NCBI GenBank assembly: GCA_031296915.1
Contig: JAVDPC010000005.1
Coordinates: 186,001 to 250,000 of the forward strand
From: Cerasicoccus frondis
Lineage (GTDB): Bacteria > Verrucomicrobiota > Verrucomicrobiia > Opitutales > Cerasicoccaceae
Length of the DNA stretch: 64,000 nucleotides
Reading direction: 5' to 3'
Below are positions 1 through 8,896 of this stretch, piece by piece (within the stretch, counting starts at the first letter, position 1; every line of letters begins with the position of its first letter). Made by a program: the position numbers and the translations under genes. The notes under the pieces were generated by a model. That model was not told the origin of the DNA and made no database searches. It was given only the letters and a program-made list of their open reading frames with translations.

Positions 1-1
1 G

Positions 2-475
2 GCGGCTGGTCTGGCCAGTCTTACGCTGCAAAGCCGCCGCATTTCAGAAGGCATAATTTTCGAGGATCAGGTAAACCGTTCCATCCAGAATTTCGTCGAG
101 GAAATCCGCGGCATTGGCTTTGAGCGCATCCGAAACACTTACAAAGAGCCTAGTGCAGGGTTTGATCTAACGCTGCCTGGCCTCGATAGCACCGGGGCCG
201 TTGAAATCGTCAACTGCCCGGTCGCGATCATCGACGAAAAGGAAATTTCGTCACAGTGGACCACCGTCGACATCGAAACCACCACGATGGATGGCGATTC
301 CGCCACCGTGCCGGTCGGCCTGCGCATTGAGTTAAATGACCACAACAACTTGAGCAGCGAAAACACCAACGGCATCGAAGTAATCATCCACTACAGTTGG
401 AAATTCCCTTGGGCCAACAGTGACGAGATGAAGACTAACGAAGCGATTGCCTACATGGCGGATGAATCCCCCTAA
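2..475 (+). CDS. Pseudopilin-like protein, 5' end cut by the window edge
   Basis: The frame is open from base 2 to the stop at 473-475, so only the C-terminal 157 residues are visible. The first residues (AAGLASLTLQSRR) look like the helix just after a prepilin N-terminus, followed by a small globular domain with beta-rich segments and a single Cys-Pro. It lies 12 bp before another prepilin-like gene and a PilX-like gene, so a minor pseudopilin (PilV/PulI-like) of a type IV pilus or type II secretion system is the best reading. The prepilin peptidase motif itself would be upstream of the window and is not seen. The family assignment rests mainly on context. Confidence 0.6.
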   Translation, partial: AAGLASLTLQSRRISEGIIFEDQVNRSIQNFVEEIRGIGFERIRNTYKEPSAGFDLTLPGLDSTGAVEIVNCPVAIIDEKEISSQWTTVDIETTTMDGDSATVPVGLRIELNDHNNLSSENTNGIEVIIHYSWKFPWANSDEMKTNEAIAYMADESP

Positions 476-487
476 GCACCTTTTAGC

Positions 488-1129
488 ATGAAGCAAAATC
501 TATCTACAGCGAGAACCGCACAGGGGTTCACTCTCTCCGAAGTCATGATTGCGGTGGCGATCTTTTCGGTAGTCATCGCCATTTCCAGCTCCTTTTTCGT
601 CGACTCCTACAAGACGCTCTACAAGAGCCAAACGGCTTTGGAAGCCAACCGCTCTTCCAGATCCTTCCTCGACTTTCTGTCTCAAGACGGCATGGAGGCG
701 GATTCTTTCGTCGTCTATCCGAGCTACTCAGACAAAAATCAGAAGAAAAACCGCGTCGCCAGTGGTCAATCTGGAGATTTTCTGGTTCTCGCCGAAACAG
801 AAATTGGCACTCTGGAGACGGAGTACCTGCGCCTCATTGGCTACTACGCCACGAAACGCACAACCGACGAATATTTCGATATCCTGGTCTTCGAGTATGA
901 AGTGCCAGAGGCCAACAAAACCAAGTCTCTGGAAAGCCTCGTGAGCGAGGCAGTCAACAAGGCCACCGATCGCGTGGTGTTCGCGCAAATAAAGCGCATT
1001 GGAGAGGAAGGCATGTTCATCAATGTGGACAGCGGTAATGTCTTCTCCTTCCACGGCATCCGCGTGCGCTTTCCCGAACAGGCTCAACCTTCCAAAATCC
1101 TTCACACCACCATAAACGTCCGCTCCTAA
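488..1129 (+). CDS. Prepilin-type N-terminal cleavage/methylation domain protein (PulJ/PilW-like)
   Basis: This 213-residue protein has a classic type IV prepilin N-terminus: a short basic leader, the peptidase site GFTLSEV (Gly13, Phe14, Glu18) and a roughly 20-residue hydrophobic helix (MIAVAIFSVVIAISSSFF). The rest is a soluble domain of about 170 residues. Prepilin peptidase would cut after Gly13 and methylate Phe14, and the protein would join a pilus or pseudopilus in the inner membrane/periplasm. It sits between a truncated pseudopilin and a PilX-like gene, with gaps of 12 and 6 bp, so these are probably co-transcribed. PulJ or PilW is the likely class. Substrate and exact system cannot be told from the window. 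Confidence 0.85.
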   Translation: MKQNLSTARTAQGFTLSEVMIAVAIFSVVIAISSSFFVDSYKTLYKSQTALEANRSSRSFLDFLSQDGMEADSFVVYPSYSDKNQKKNRVASGQSGDFLVLAETEIGTLETEYLRLIGYYATKRTTDEYFDILVFEYEVPEANKTKSLESLVSEAVNKATDRVVFAQIKRIGEEGMFINVDSGNVFSFHGIRVRFPEQAQPSKILHTTINVRS

Positions 1130-1135
1130 ATCATC

Positions 1136-3619
1136 ATGTCATCTTCGACCAGTTCTTCACACAGGGGATCCGCCATTTTGGTAGTGTTAATCCTCTCGAC
1201 CGCCATTGCGGTCATCGCCGGCAGCGTGCTGAGCTCGAGCATCACCGAGAAGCGCGTCAATCAGCGCAATTTCCTGCGGTCAGAAGCCTTAAGGGCGGCC
1301 GAAGTCGCCTTGGAGCTCGCTTTCGCCGAGTACGTCAACGACGTGGAAACCAACTCAGGCCTCTACGCATCAGCAGTCACCAGCCCAAAACAGAAAATCA
1401 CGCTCTCGTCCCGTGGCCAATCCATGGTGGTCCGCAACAACATTACCAACGTGGAGATACGCTCGGAATTCGTTCCACTGCCAGTGCGCCGCTTCATTGA
1501 TGGAGATGACCCCGCCAATGACGACGACCCGCTGAAAAATAAATTTGTGATCGAGACGAATATCAACCTCTACGCGCAAGTGACTGCGTCCAGAGGGGGC
1601 GAAGAAGTCGAAGTGTTCCTTGCCAAAACCATGGCTATCCGGGACGCGCCGCTCTTTTCACACGCCATCTTTTTCAACGACGACCTGCTCTTTCACCGTA
1701 ACTTCGACATCGTCGGCGATGTTCACACCAATGGCGACCTGGAGCTGGATACGCACAACGGCGACGACCCGCTCAAACTCGGCGTCATGACCACTGCCGT
1801 GGGTGACGTCTACCGCCTGACCACCGTCGACTCCTACAATATGGGCAACCGCCTTTCCAATGGCGACAACCTCGTCAAAGCGGATGGCAAACTGGACCTC
1901 GACAACATGTATTACAACTCTGGAGGCACCGTTTACTCGAACGGCGAACTCGTGGAAAAGGGCGTCGATTCACGAATGAGCAATTGGCTCGAATACTCCC
2001 AGGAAAACTTCAACGGATCGCTGATGGACAGCTCCTATGGAATCCCGATGTTTAAGCCAGTTGGCGCAGAAGACGCCCGGAAGGATAACATCTACACCAA
2101 AGACGTTAATGAAATGAACAACAGCGGTTACGCGCTGATAGAGCCGCTGCTGCCTTCCACTCATGCCGCCGCAAAGAACTCTGCTGTCCGTGAAGGCAAG
2201 ATGGCCGCCAAAGCAGGCCTGCTTCTCCGCGTGGAAGCCAATCAGGAGTGGACGCCCAAAGACCGATACGGCAACTACACCAGCAATCCCAATAAAATTG
2301 TGAACGACAACGAATACTTCGTCGTCAAGGGTTACAAATACTCAACCCGGATTGAGGATGGAACGCCTCAACTGAAGTCCGTCCCCCTCCCCGACCGTCT
2401 GATTGGCTCCTCCAACTCCAACATCAGTGCAGTCAACTCCGGCCAACCCTATCCCGAGAAGTTTACGGAAACCAGCTCAACGGGTTACCGGGAGGGCAAG
2501 TATTACGACAGCAAAATTACTGGCGGTTTGGAAGACACCCGCTCTGGGCGCAGCATGGACCTCATTACCATGGATGTTTCCCGCCTGAAAGAAGTCCTTG
2601 AGACAGACTACAACAGCTTGGATTCTACGGGTAAATCCTTTCGCGACAACTTCAGCACCTCCAGTGACTGGAATGGCATCGTTTACGTCGAGCTCCCCAC
2701 ATCGCTCACCGTAGATTCCGGAGCCTCCAAAAACACGACGGATATCGACAGCAAACCATTCGTCTATGGCAGTGCGGAAAAAGACATTCCTGAGCTCGCC
2801 AGCCAATACGGCACCGCCAGTTGGAAACACACGCCGAAGGACCGAACCGATAACATCGTGCCCATTGCAGAAGAGTTTCGCACGCTGGATACGTCGGATA
2901 CCGGCATGGGCTTGCAGGTCATCAATGGCTCAAAGCTCCCCAGCGTTGGTCAAAACGAAGGCTTCACCCTGGCAACCAACACTTCCATGTATGTGGTGGA
3001 TCACTATAACGCAGATGGTAATTTCCGCACCGGCACCGGACTCGTCGAGGGCGACGGGAGCAATGCCACTGCAGATAAAAACCATGGTGAAGTGCCAGCA
3101 GCGCTCATGGCCGACTCTGTCACCCTGCTCAGCGGCAACTGGAAAGACAATCGTCAGTATAGTCACATGGGCTATGGCGGCCAGTCCATCACCCGCAAGG
3201 CCAAAGAGCCGCTCGAAGTCTCAGCCTGCATCGCCTCGGCTGACTACGCGGTCTATGAGTTCTTCGTCCGCTCATTGGAAAACTGGAATCACTTGCTCAA
3301 CCACTCGGACGTCGGCGGGCTCGACCATAAGAACCCAATCGTCGTGAAGGGTTCGCTCGTCTCATTCTGGGATGCGGAAATCCCGCTCATGAAAAGCGTT
3401 TATGGCCGCGACAAGACCAAGCCAGTGGACAAATACTGGAACGAATTTGCCGCTTACGCGTTCACTACGCCACGCTTCCACCAGTTTCTGGCCGATGGCC
3501 GCTTCCCCCCCGGCACCCCCACTGCACGCTTCTACGACCTACGCGAGTATGACGTGATGCATCTTGCGGATTCTTCGGACAGTCAGGAGCTTAAAGGTGT
3601 TGGCTTCTCAATAAACTAA
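1136..3619 (+). CDS. Very large PilX-like pilus assembly protein
   Basis: This 827-residue protein begins with a PilX/PulK-type N-terminus: a short polar leader, then GSAILVVLILSTAIAVIAG as one membrane helix, followed by ITEKRVNQRNFLRSEALRAAE, the amphipathic helix typical of PilX N-terminal domains. PilX proteins are usually about 150-350 residues, so this one carries a large extra exported domain (about residue 180 onward) containing phrases such as IVGDVHTNGDLEL. It follows the upstream prepilin gene by 6 bp and is followed by a secreted protein gene 9 bp on. A minor pilin displaying a big surface domain is inferred. The function of that domain is not recognised. Confidence 0.75.
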   Translation: MSSSTSSSHRGSAILVVLILSTAIAVIAGSVLSSSITEKRVNQRNFLRSEALRAAEVALELAFAEYVNDVETNSGLYASAVTSPKQKITLSSRGQSMVVRNNITNVEIRSEFVPLPVRRFIDGDDPANDDDPLKNKFVIETNINLYAQVTASRGGEEVEVFLAKTMAIRDAPLFSHAIFFNDDLLFHRNFDIVGDVHTNGDLELDTHNGDDPLKLGVMTTAVGDVYRLTTVDSYNMGNRLSNGDNLVKADGKLDLDNMYYNSGGTVYSNGELVEKGVDSRMSNWLEYSQENFNGSLMDSSYGIPMFKPVGAEDARKDNIYTKDVNEMNNSGYALIEPLLPSTHAAAKNSAVREGKMAAKAGLLLRVEANQEWTPKDRYGNYTSNPNKIVNDNEYFVVKGYKYSTRIEDGTPQLKSVPLPDRLIGSSNSNISAVNSGQPYPEKFTETSSTGYREGKYYDSKITGGLEDTRSGRSMDLITMDVSRLKEVLETDYNSLDSTGKSFRDNFSTSSDWNGIVYVELPTSLTVDSGASKNTTDIDSKPFVYGSAEKDIPELASQYGTASWKHTPKDRTDNIVPIAEEFRTLDTSDTGMGLQVINGSKLPSVGQNEGFTLATNTSMYVVDHYNADGNFRTGTGLVEGDGSNATADKNHGEVPAALMADSVTLLSGNWKDNRQYSHMGYGGQSITRKAKEPLEVSACIASADYAVYEFFVRSLENWNHLLNHSDVGGLDHKNPIVVKGSLVSFWDAEIPLMKSVYGRDKTKPVDKYWNEFAAYAFTTPRFHQFLADGRFPPGTPTARFYDLREYDVMHLADSSDSQELKGVGFSIN

Positions 3620-3628
3620 GCCGACCAA

Positions 3629-4405
3629 ATGCTCATGACACAGCTGACGACATTCATGCTGGCGGTGTGCTTGATCGCGCCGACTCTTCAAGCACAGCCA
3701 AAAGTGGAACTGCCCTACCCGGAGGCATCCACGTTCATGCCACCCAAGAATCCCGACCTGTTCTTTGATTCCGAAACGGTCACTGTTCGCGATGAAATAA
3801 CTGGGCAACCGCTCAATTTTTACCTCATGACATCGCCGGATTTCACGATCGAAACACCCCCGATGGAAGATTGGATCGTCGACAAAAGTGATCGCTCTCA
3901 CTCAATGGTCGTCAAGCACACCCTCGTCGAGGACATCGAATTTACCTTCGATTGCTATGAGAAAGATTCGTGGCCAGAGATTACGCCCAAACTCATCCAG
4001 AGTAAGATCAATCAACAAGCCTTCCTCCTGACGAAACAGGGCTTCAACCGCTTCACAGTCATCACGGAAGAAGACGACTTCACGGCCACCCTCCCCACGC
4101 GCAAATTTCAAATGGCCAACGGCGAATATGTCGAAGTGCTCAAGCGCGGCCGCGTGAAGCCACTCCGGGTCGCAGACCAATACCTGTACGACCTCATCGC
4201 CGAAAAGATCGACCCCAATGGCAAAGTCACCGAGCAAGTGATGATTCACGATAACATCTGCGTCCATCCAATGGGCTACATCCTGGAAGTTCGCATCCAA
4301 GGCGACCCCAAGGCAACCACTTCAATTAAGTCCTGGCTAATGGGGTTTTTACGGCATTCACAGGAAAATGCCGGGCTGCTCGACCTCAGAAACGAGAGAA
4401 CCTGA
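3629..4405 (+). CDS. Secreted protein of unknown function in the pilin cluster
   Basis: The 258-residue product has a typical signal peptide (LTTFMLAVCLIAPTLQA, cleavage probably after AQA around residue 23) and no further membrane segment. No known domain was recognised; it is rich in Asp/Glu and beta-type sequence. A second ATG lies two codons downstream (3635), so the exact start is uncertain. It begins 9 bp after the PilX-like gene and ends the pseudopilin run, suggesting a periplasmic or surface accessory of that system. That role is inferred from position only. Confidence 0.7.
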   Translation: MLMTQLTTFMLAVCLIAPTLQAQPKVELPYPEASTFMPPKNPDLFFDSETVTVRDEITGQPLNFYLMTSPDFTIETPPMEDWIVDKSDRSHSMVVKHTLVEDIEFTFDCYEKDSWPEITPKLIQSKINQQAFLLTKQGFNRFTVITEEDDFTATLPTRKFQMANGEYVEVLKRGRVKPLRVADQYLYDLIAEKIDPNGKVTEQVMIHDNICVHPMGYILEVRIQGDPKATTSIKSWLMGFLRHSQENAGLLDLRNERT

Positions 4406-4482
4406 CGCATTCGGAACGCGACTTGCTCATCAGCATTCGTGATTGCCAGCAGCAATAACGCTGCTAAGGTGACCCCGCGCGT

Positions 4483-5706
4483 ATGAGCCACAAAATTCTC
4501 CACATCAACGAGCCGACGCCGGTTCCACCCTACGAAGAACGCGGAAACATCCCCGACATCCGCAAAGCCGGCCTCGATCCGGACTTCTGGTACCCGCTCG
4601 CCCGCAGTCAGGACGTCAAGCCCGGCAAGGCGCACGCCGTGTCGTTCGCCGGCGAGCCTATTGCGCTCGTCCGCAGTAAGGAGGCCGGGCTGTTCGCCGT
4701 GGAGGACCGCTGCGCCCACCGCCAGGTGCCGCTCAGCGTCGGCGTCGTGGAAGATGGCGGCATTAAGTGTGGCTACCACGGCTGGAAATTTGACTGCACC
4801 GGCAGTTGCACCAGCGTCCCGTATTTAGACAAGTGCACGCTCCACCCGAACAGCATCAAGTCCTACCCGTGCAAAGAGCGCTACGGCCTCATTTTCGTAT
4901 TTCCCGGAGACGTGTCCAAGGCCGACTCCGTTCCCTTCCCCGAGACGCCCGCCGCCGAAAACCCGCGCTATAAAGTGCGCACGCTCGACCGCCGCATCGA
5001 ATGCCATTGGTCGTTCATGCACGAGAACCTGATGGACATGAACCACCAGTTTCTGCACCGCAAACTCATGGGCAAGATCCAGACCCGCTTCCTCGGCAAA
5101 CGCGAGGGCGACAACTGGGTCGAAGTCGACTACTGCTTCTACCGCAAAGGCGGCAAACAATCACTCGGCGAAAAGATCATGATCCAACGCAGCGGCGGCG
5201 CCAAAGAGATCAAGGAAGCCGACGCTAAAGCCAAAGCAGAAGCCGAGGGCATCAAGACGCGCGACATCATGACGATTCGCACCGAGTATCCCTACCAGCG
5301 CCTCAAGTTCTGGACCGCTGGCAGCAAGGAGCCCGCGCTCGATTTGTGGAATCTCTATTATCCCGTCGACCGCGAACAGCGCATCAACCAAACCTACGGC
5401 CTCATGTGCATTCAGCGCCCGGAAAAAGTCGGCTTCCTGCTCGATGTTTTCTGGCCAGCCGTCGTCTGGTTCACCAACGGTATTTTCAGCGAAGACAAGT
5501 GGATCTGCGAGCTTGAGCAAGCCGCCTTCGACGCTCAGGGCGAAGACTGGAACCACGAAATTTTCCCGGCGATCCAAAGCGTGCGCCGCGTCATCACCAG
5601 CAACAGCGTGCCGATCCGCACGAGTTGGAAAGGCAGCAAATCCTCCCCCGAGCACGTCCGCGCCCGCCACGAAGCCGCAGAGCAAAAAGCCGCTGGCGAG
5701 GGATAA
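4483..5706 (+). CDS. Rieske [2Fe-2S] non-haem iron oxygenase, alpha-subunit type
   Basis: The 407-residue protein shows the full Rieske signature: Cys77-x-His79 (RCAHR) and Cys96-x-x-His99 (CGYHGWKF), which bind a 2Fe-2S cluster. The catalytic iron site follows as NLMDMNHQFLH, with Asp185, His188 and His192. Such enzymes use O2 and electrons from a reductase to hydroxylate or demethylate ring or quaternary-amine substrates in the cytoplasm. The length fits oxygenases of the PaO/KshA/vanillate demethylase classes. No ferredoxin or reductase gene is adjacent. An AAGGTGA sequence about 12 bases upstream may serve as ribosome binding site. The substrate is unknown. Confidence 0.88.
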   Translation: MSHKILHINEPTPVPPYEERGNIPDIRKAGLDPDFWYPLARSQDVKPGKAHAVSFAGEPIALVRSKEAGLFAVEDRCAHRQVPLSVGVVEDGGIKCGYHGWKFDCTGSCTSVPYLDKCTLHPNSIKSYPCKERYGLIFVFPGDVSKADSVPFPETPAAENPRYKVRTLDRRIECHWSFMHENLMDMNHQFLHRKLMGKIQTRFLGKREGDNWVEVDYCFYRKGGKQSLGEKIMIQRSGGAKEIKEADAKAKAEAEGIKTRDIMTIRTEYPYQRLKFWTAGSKEPALDLWNLYYPVDREQRINQTYGLMCIQRPEKVGFLLDVFWPAVVWFTNGIFSEDKWICELEQAAFDAQGEDWNHEIFPAIQSVRRVITSNSVPIRTSWKGSKSSPEHVRARHEAAEQKAAGEG

Positions 5707-5766
5707 TTGCGGCCTAGAGCACTTTTCATCTAGATGCCCCATGGAGAGCATCAAGGCTTGCCTTGG

Positions 5767-6540
5767 CTAGGCCCAGCCCCGGTCCCCGCCTGCGGCGAAG
5801 TCTAGAATCATTTGGGCGATACGCGAATTGACCTCAGGGTGTTCCCGAAGCTTTTCAAGCGCTTGGGTTTTATTGAGATTTTCGCGGTAAAAAAGTTTGT
5901 AGATCGCGCGGGCTACGGAGATTTCCTCAGCGGTGTAGCCATTGCGTTCGAGGCCGACCTTATTAATGGTGCGGACTTCGGCGGGATTGCCGTCAGCGAT
6001 CATGAAAGGCGGGATGTCCTGCACCGCTTTGGCGCAGGCGCCGATCATCGCATAGCTGCCGATACGGCAAAACTGGTGAGTGCCCGCGTTCCAACCCACG
6101 ACGACGCGATCTCCCGTGATGACATGGCCACCGAGCGCGGCGTGGCTGCTCATGATCAGGTGATTGCCGACCTGGCAGTCGTGCGCAATGTGGCTGTAGG
6201 CGAGGATGTTATTATCGTCACCGAGCGTCGTAAACTCGCCGTCCTTGGTGCCGCAGTGAACGGTGGAATACTCGCGAAAAACGTTACGGCTGCCGATCTT
6301 CAAGCCCGGGCGCCCGCCATCATATTTGAGGTCATGCGTTTTGCCGCCGACCATGGCGTAGGGCCAAACCTCGTTGTCTTCGCCCATGCTGGTCCAGCCT
6401 TCGACTGTGGCGTGATGGTGGATCACCGAGCCCGCGCCAATCGTCACCTCAGCGCCGATGTAGGCATACGCGCCGACCTGGACCCCTTCAGCGAGCTGGG
6501 CGCCGGATTCGATGATTGCGGTCGGGTGGATGTCGGGCAT
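5767..6540 (-). CDS. lpxA: Acyl-ACP:UDP-N-acetylglucosamine O-acyltransferase
   Basis: This 257-residue protein is a left-handed beta-helix of hexapeptide repeats starting [16 protein letters not shown]. The LpxA signature [13 protein letters not shown] holds the catalytic His120 (with His117 nearby), and the C-terminal helical region begins near [13 protein letters not shown]. It transfers a 3-hydroxyacyl chain from ACP to UDP-GlcNAc, the first step of lipid A synthesis in the cytoplasm. It is encoded 9 bp downstream of the lpxC-fabZ fusion on the same strand, an operon arrangement consistent with lipid A biogenesis. Confidence 0.96.
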   Translation of the reverse strand: MPDIHPTAIIESGAQLAEGVQVGAYAYIGAEVTIGAGSVIHHHATVEGWTSMGEDNEVWPYAMVGGKTHDLKYDGGRPGLKIGSRNVFREYSTVHCGTKDGEFTTLGDDNNILAYSHIAHDCQVGNHLIMSSHAALGGHVITGDRVVVGWNAGTHQFCRIGSYAMIGACAKAVQDIPPFMIADGNPAEVRTINKVGLERNGYTAEEISVARAIYKLFYRENLNKTQALEKLREHPEVNSRIAQMILDFAAGGDRGWA

Positions 6541-6549
6541 GAAAACTTA

Positions 6550-7875
6550 TCAGGTGTCGCTCGGTGCGTCGGTGATGGTGAACATCAACTCGGCCGAAGA
6601 CGCGATCTTGCCGTTGACCTTGCAGGTGCCTTCCGCAACGCCGATCTTGTTGCCGCGATTTTTGGTGAGCTTGACGTGAATTTCCACGGTGTCGCCCGGG
6701 ATCACCGCTTGACGGAACTTTACCTTGTCGCAGCTCATGAAGAACGCGATTTTGTTTTCGGAACTGATGCGGCGCAGCATGAGGATGCCCGCAGCCTGCG
6801 CCATGGCTTCGATCTGCAACACGCCCGGCATCACTGGGTGCCCCGGAAAGTGGCCCTGGAAATACGGTTCGTTGATGGTGACGTTCTTGATCGCGGTCAG
6901 CTCATCCTGATTGGGGATGTCGATGACGCGGTCAATCATCACAAACGGGTAGCGGTGCGGCAAGGTGTCGAGGATGCGGCGAATGTCGAGCGCAGTTTCG
7001 TGCGCCATGATTTGCTGCACTGTCTTTTTCTTTTCGCGCTTGGCGGCCTTTTTCTTGGAGTCGACGATGGCCTGGCAAAGGTCGGCGTTGAGCGCGTGGC
7101 CTGGGCGCACGGCGACGATGTGCGCCTTGAGCGGCTTGCCGAGCAGCATCAGGTCGCCAATGATGTCGAGGATCTTGTGGCGCGCGAATTCCTCCTTAAA
7201 ACGGAGGGGCTCCTTGGAGAGGATTTTGTCGCCCTTGATGACGATTGCGCTGTCGAGGCTGCCGCCCTGAATCTTGCCCAACTTGAGCAACTCCTCGATA
7301 TCTTCGTAAATGGTGAACGTGCGGGCGGGGGCAATTTGCGCCGGATAGGACTCGGGGTCGATCTCCAACGAATAATGCTGAGTGTGAATGCCGCGGTCGT
7401 CCGCGCTCGTGCAAGTGACCTTGAGCTTGTCGCTGGGCAGGGCGATGATGGAGCTGGCGCCCTTGGTCACGCTGATCGGCGCATCGAGCTCGACGTATTC
7501 GCGGGGGGCGTCCTGCTCGACGGGCTCCGCTTCCTGAATGAGGTTTACGTAGTGCTTGGCGGAGCCGTCGAGAATCGGCGGTTCGCTGGCGTCCATTTCG
7601 ACAACACAATTATCGACCGCGCAGCCGTGGAGGGCGCTGAGCACGTGCTCGATGGTGTGCACCTTGGCGTGACCATTGGAAATCGTCGTGCTCCGCACCA
7701 GGTCTGAGACGAGTGAAACATCGGGCTTAAGCTCGGGCTTGCCGTAGAGGTCGATGCGCCGAAAGACGATGCCGTGGTTTTCCGGCGCGGGTTTCAGGGT
7801 CAGCGTAACTTCCTCTCCGGTGTGGAGGGCTTTCCCCTTTACCGAGGCTTCGCGCAAAATGGTCCGTTGCTTCAT
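6550..7875 (-). CDS. lpxC/fabZ: Bifunctional UDP-3-O-acyl-GlcNAc deacetylase / 3-hydroxyacyl-ACP dehydratase
   Basis: Residues 1-270 are LpxC: zinc ligands His77 (VHTIEH), His233 and Asp237 (HKILD), plus His260 (RPGHALN). After a lysine-rich linker near 275-285, residues 290-441 are FabZ, with [24 protein letters not shown] (catalytic His342) and IEAMAQ (catalytic Glu356). The fusion couples lipid A commitment to fatty acid dehydration and is known in Bacteroidota and PVC bacteria. The frame is open further upstream to 8085, but that part runs through a GCAGAAGG palindromic repeat. The ATG at 7875 ([14 protein letters not shown]) matches normal LpxC N-termini and was chosen. It is followed 9 bp on by lpxA. 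Confidence 0.96.
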   Translation of the reverse strand: MKQRTILREASVKGKALHTGEEVTLTLKPAPENHGIVFRRIDLYGKPELKPDVSLVSDLVRSTTISNGHAKVHTIEHVLSALHGCAVDNCVVEMDASEPPILDGSAKHYVNLIQEAEPVEQDAPREYVELDAPISVTKGASSIIALPSDKLKVTCTSADDRGIHTQHYSLEIDPESYPAQIAPARTFTIYEDIEELLKLGKIQGGSLDSAIVIKGDKILSKEPLRFKEEFARHKILDIIGDLMLLGKPLKAHIVAVRPGHALNADLCQAIVDSKKKAAKREKKKTVQQIMAHETALDIRRILDTLPHRYPFVMIDRVIDIPNQDELTAIKNVTINEPYFQGHFPGHPVMPGVLQIEAMAQAAGILMLRRISSENKIAFFMSCDKVKFRQAVIPGDTVEIHVKLTKNRGNKIGVAEGTCKVNGKIASSAELMFTITDAPSDT

Positions 7876-7954
7876 GTGTTGGGCAGAATCGTTTCCAAAA
7901 AGCAATGAAAGTAGGGCCCAACGCCGCTGTGTAAAGCGTGGATTGTGTTTATAA

Positions 7955-8152
7955 AGAAGGCAGAAGGGGTTGGGGGGAGAGGCAGAAGGCAGAAGGGAGA
8001 AGGCAGAAGGGAATTGATGGAGTAGATGCCACGCTGCCAGAATTTGATAACTGGTCAGATTCTCCCAAGCAGGCCTCCATTCCATCTCGACGCCTTCTGC
8101 CTTCTGCCATCTCCCTTCTGCCTATCCTCCCCCCATCTCCCTTCTGCCTCTT
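7955..8152. repeat. GCAGAAGG-rich inverted repeat, copy 1
   Basis: The left side carries repeated AGAAGGCAGAAGG blocks and the right side their complement (CTTCTGCCTTCTGCC and CCATCTCCCTTCTGCC), enclosing about 90 bp of unique sequence. The same termini occur at 51010-51152 around a different core. It lies between the divergent lpxC-fabZ and efp genes. It is probably a small non-autonomous palindromic element; the function is unknown. Confidence 0.75.
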
Positions 8153-8231
8153 TCCAAATCTTGACACCGGGCCCGCAATCCCACACAAGTCATCGTTTTT
8201 TCAGCAACGACAATCTCCAAAAGGAATCCCA

Positions 8232-8789
8232 ATGGCGTCACCCACCGAAATCCGCAAAGGCCGCGTAATGAACTTTCAGAACGCCCCGCACCTCGTGCTC
8301 GATATGCAGCACCGCACGCAGGGCCGTCAGGCTGGCTTTGTGCAGGTAACCATGCGCAACCTTAACAACGGCGTTTCCACCAACGCCAAATTCCGCTCCA
8401 CCGATAGCGTCGACTTCTGCCACACGTCCAACGTGAAGCTCGAATACTCCTACATCGACGAGATGGGCTACCACTTCATGGACCCGGAAAGCTTTGAAGA
8501 CCACGTACTTCCGGCCGAAGTCTGCGACGACGCCAAGATGTACCTCGTCGAAAACAACACCTACGAAATCCTTTTCGTGGACGACAGCCCCGTCTCCGTG
8601 AACCTCCCGGCCGCCGTGGAGATGGAAGTCACCGAGTCCGCTGAAGGCGTCAAGGGCGACACCGCCTCCAACGTGCAAAAGCCCGCCACCATGTCCACCG
8701 GCTTGGTGGTCCAGGTGCCGCTGTTCATCAAGCCTGGCGAAATCCTCAAGATCCGCACCGAAGACGGCAGCTACCTCGGCCGCGCTTAA
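8232..8789 (+). CDS. efp: Translation elongation factor P
   Basis: The 185-residue protein aligns by eye with EF-P throughout: N-terminal KOW-like domain (residues 1-65), then two OB-fold domains ending in LFIKPGEILKIRTEDGSYLGRA. EF-P binds between ribosomal P and E sites and relieves stalling at polyproline stretches. The loop-tip residue is Arg32 (TQGRQAG), not the lysine used by EpmA/B-type modification. Arg32 is the acceptor used in EarP-type EF-P, but no earP gene is in the window. The ATG at 8232 is preceded by AAAAGGA at good spacing. A strong terminator follows. Confidence 0.95.
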   Translation: MASPTEIRKGRVMNFQNAPHLVLDMQHRTQGRQAGFVQVTMRNLNNGVSTNAKFRSTDSVDFCHTSNVKLEYSYIDEMGYHFMDPESFEDHVLPAEVCDDAKMYLVENNTYEILFVDDSPVSVNLPAAVEMEVTESAEGVKGDTASNVQKPATMSTGLVVQVPLFIKPGEILKIRTEDGSYLGRA

Positions 8790-8812
8790 GCGTCACACAG
8801 AGTTCTTTGAAA

Positions 8813-8842
8813 AGCGTCAGCCGGTTGGTTGGCGCTTTTTTT
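8813..8842 (+). terminator. Rho-independent terminator after efp
   Basis: A 10-bp stem (AGCGTCAGCC with GGTTGGCGCT, two G-T wobbles) with a GGTT loop is followed by seven T residues. It ends the efp transcript and rules out a start for the next gene at 8807. Confidence 0.85.
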
Positions 8843-8896
8843 GTTACAAAAAAGTCATGGGCAATCGGCAAATGCCCCATTGCAAATTGGGAGCAA

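Noticed and set aside
5812..7707. 631-codon plus-strand frame antisense to lpxA and lpxC-fabZ
   Set aside because: It is a shadow of two confirmed genes, rich in Ala/Val/Asp/Arg without domain motifs and spanning the gene junction.
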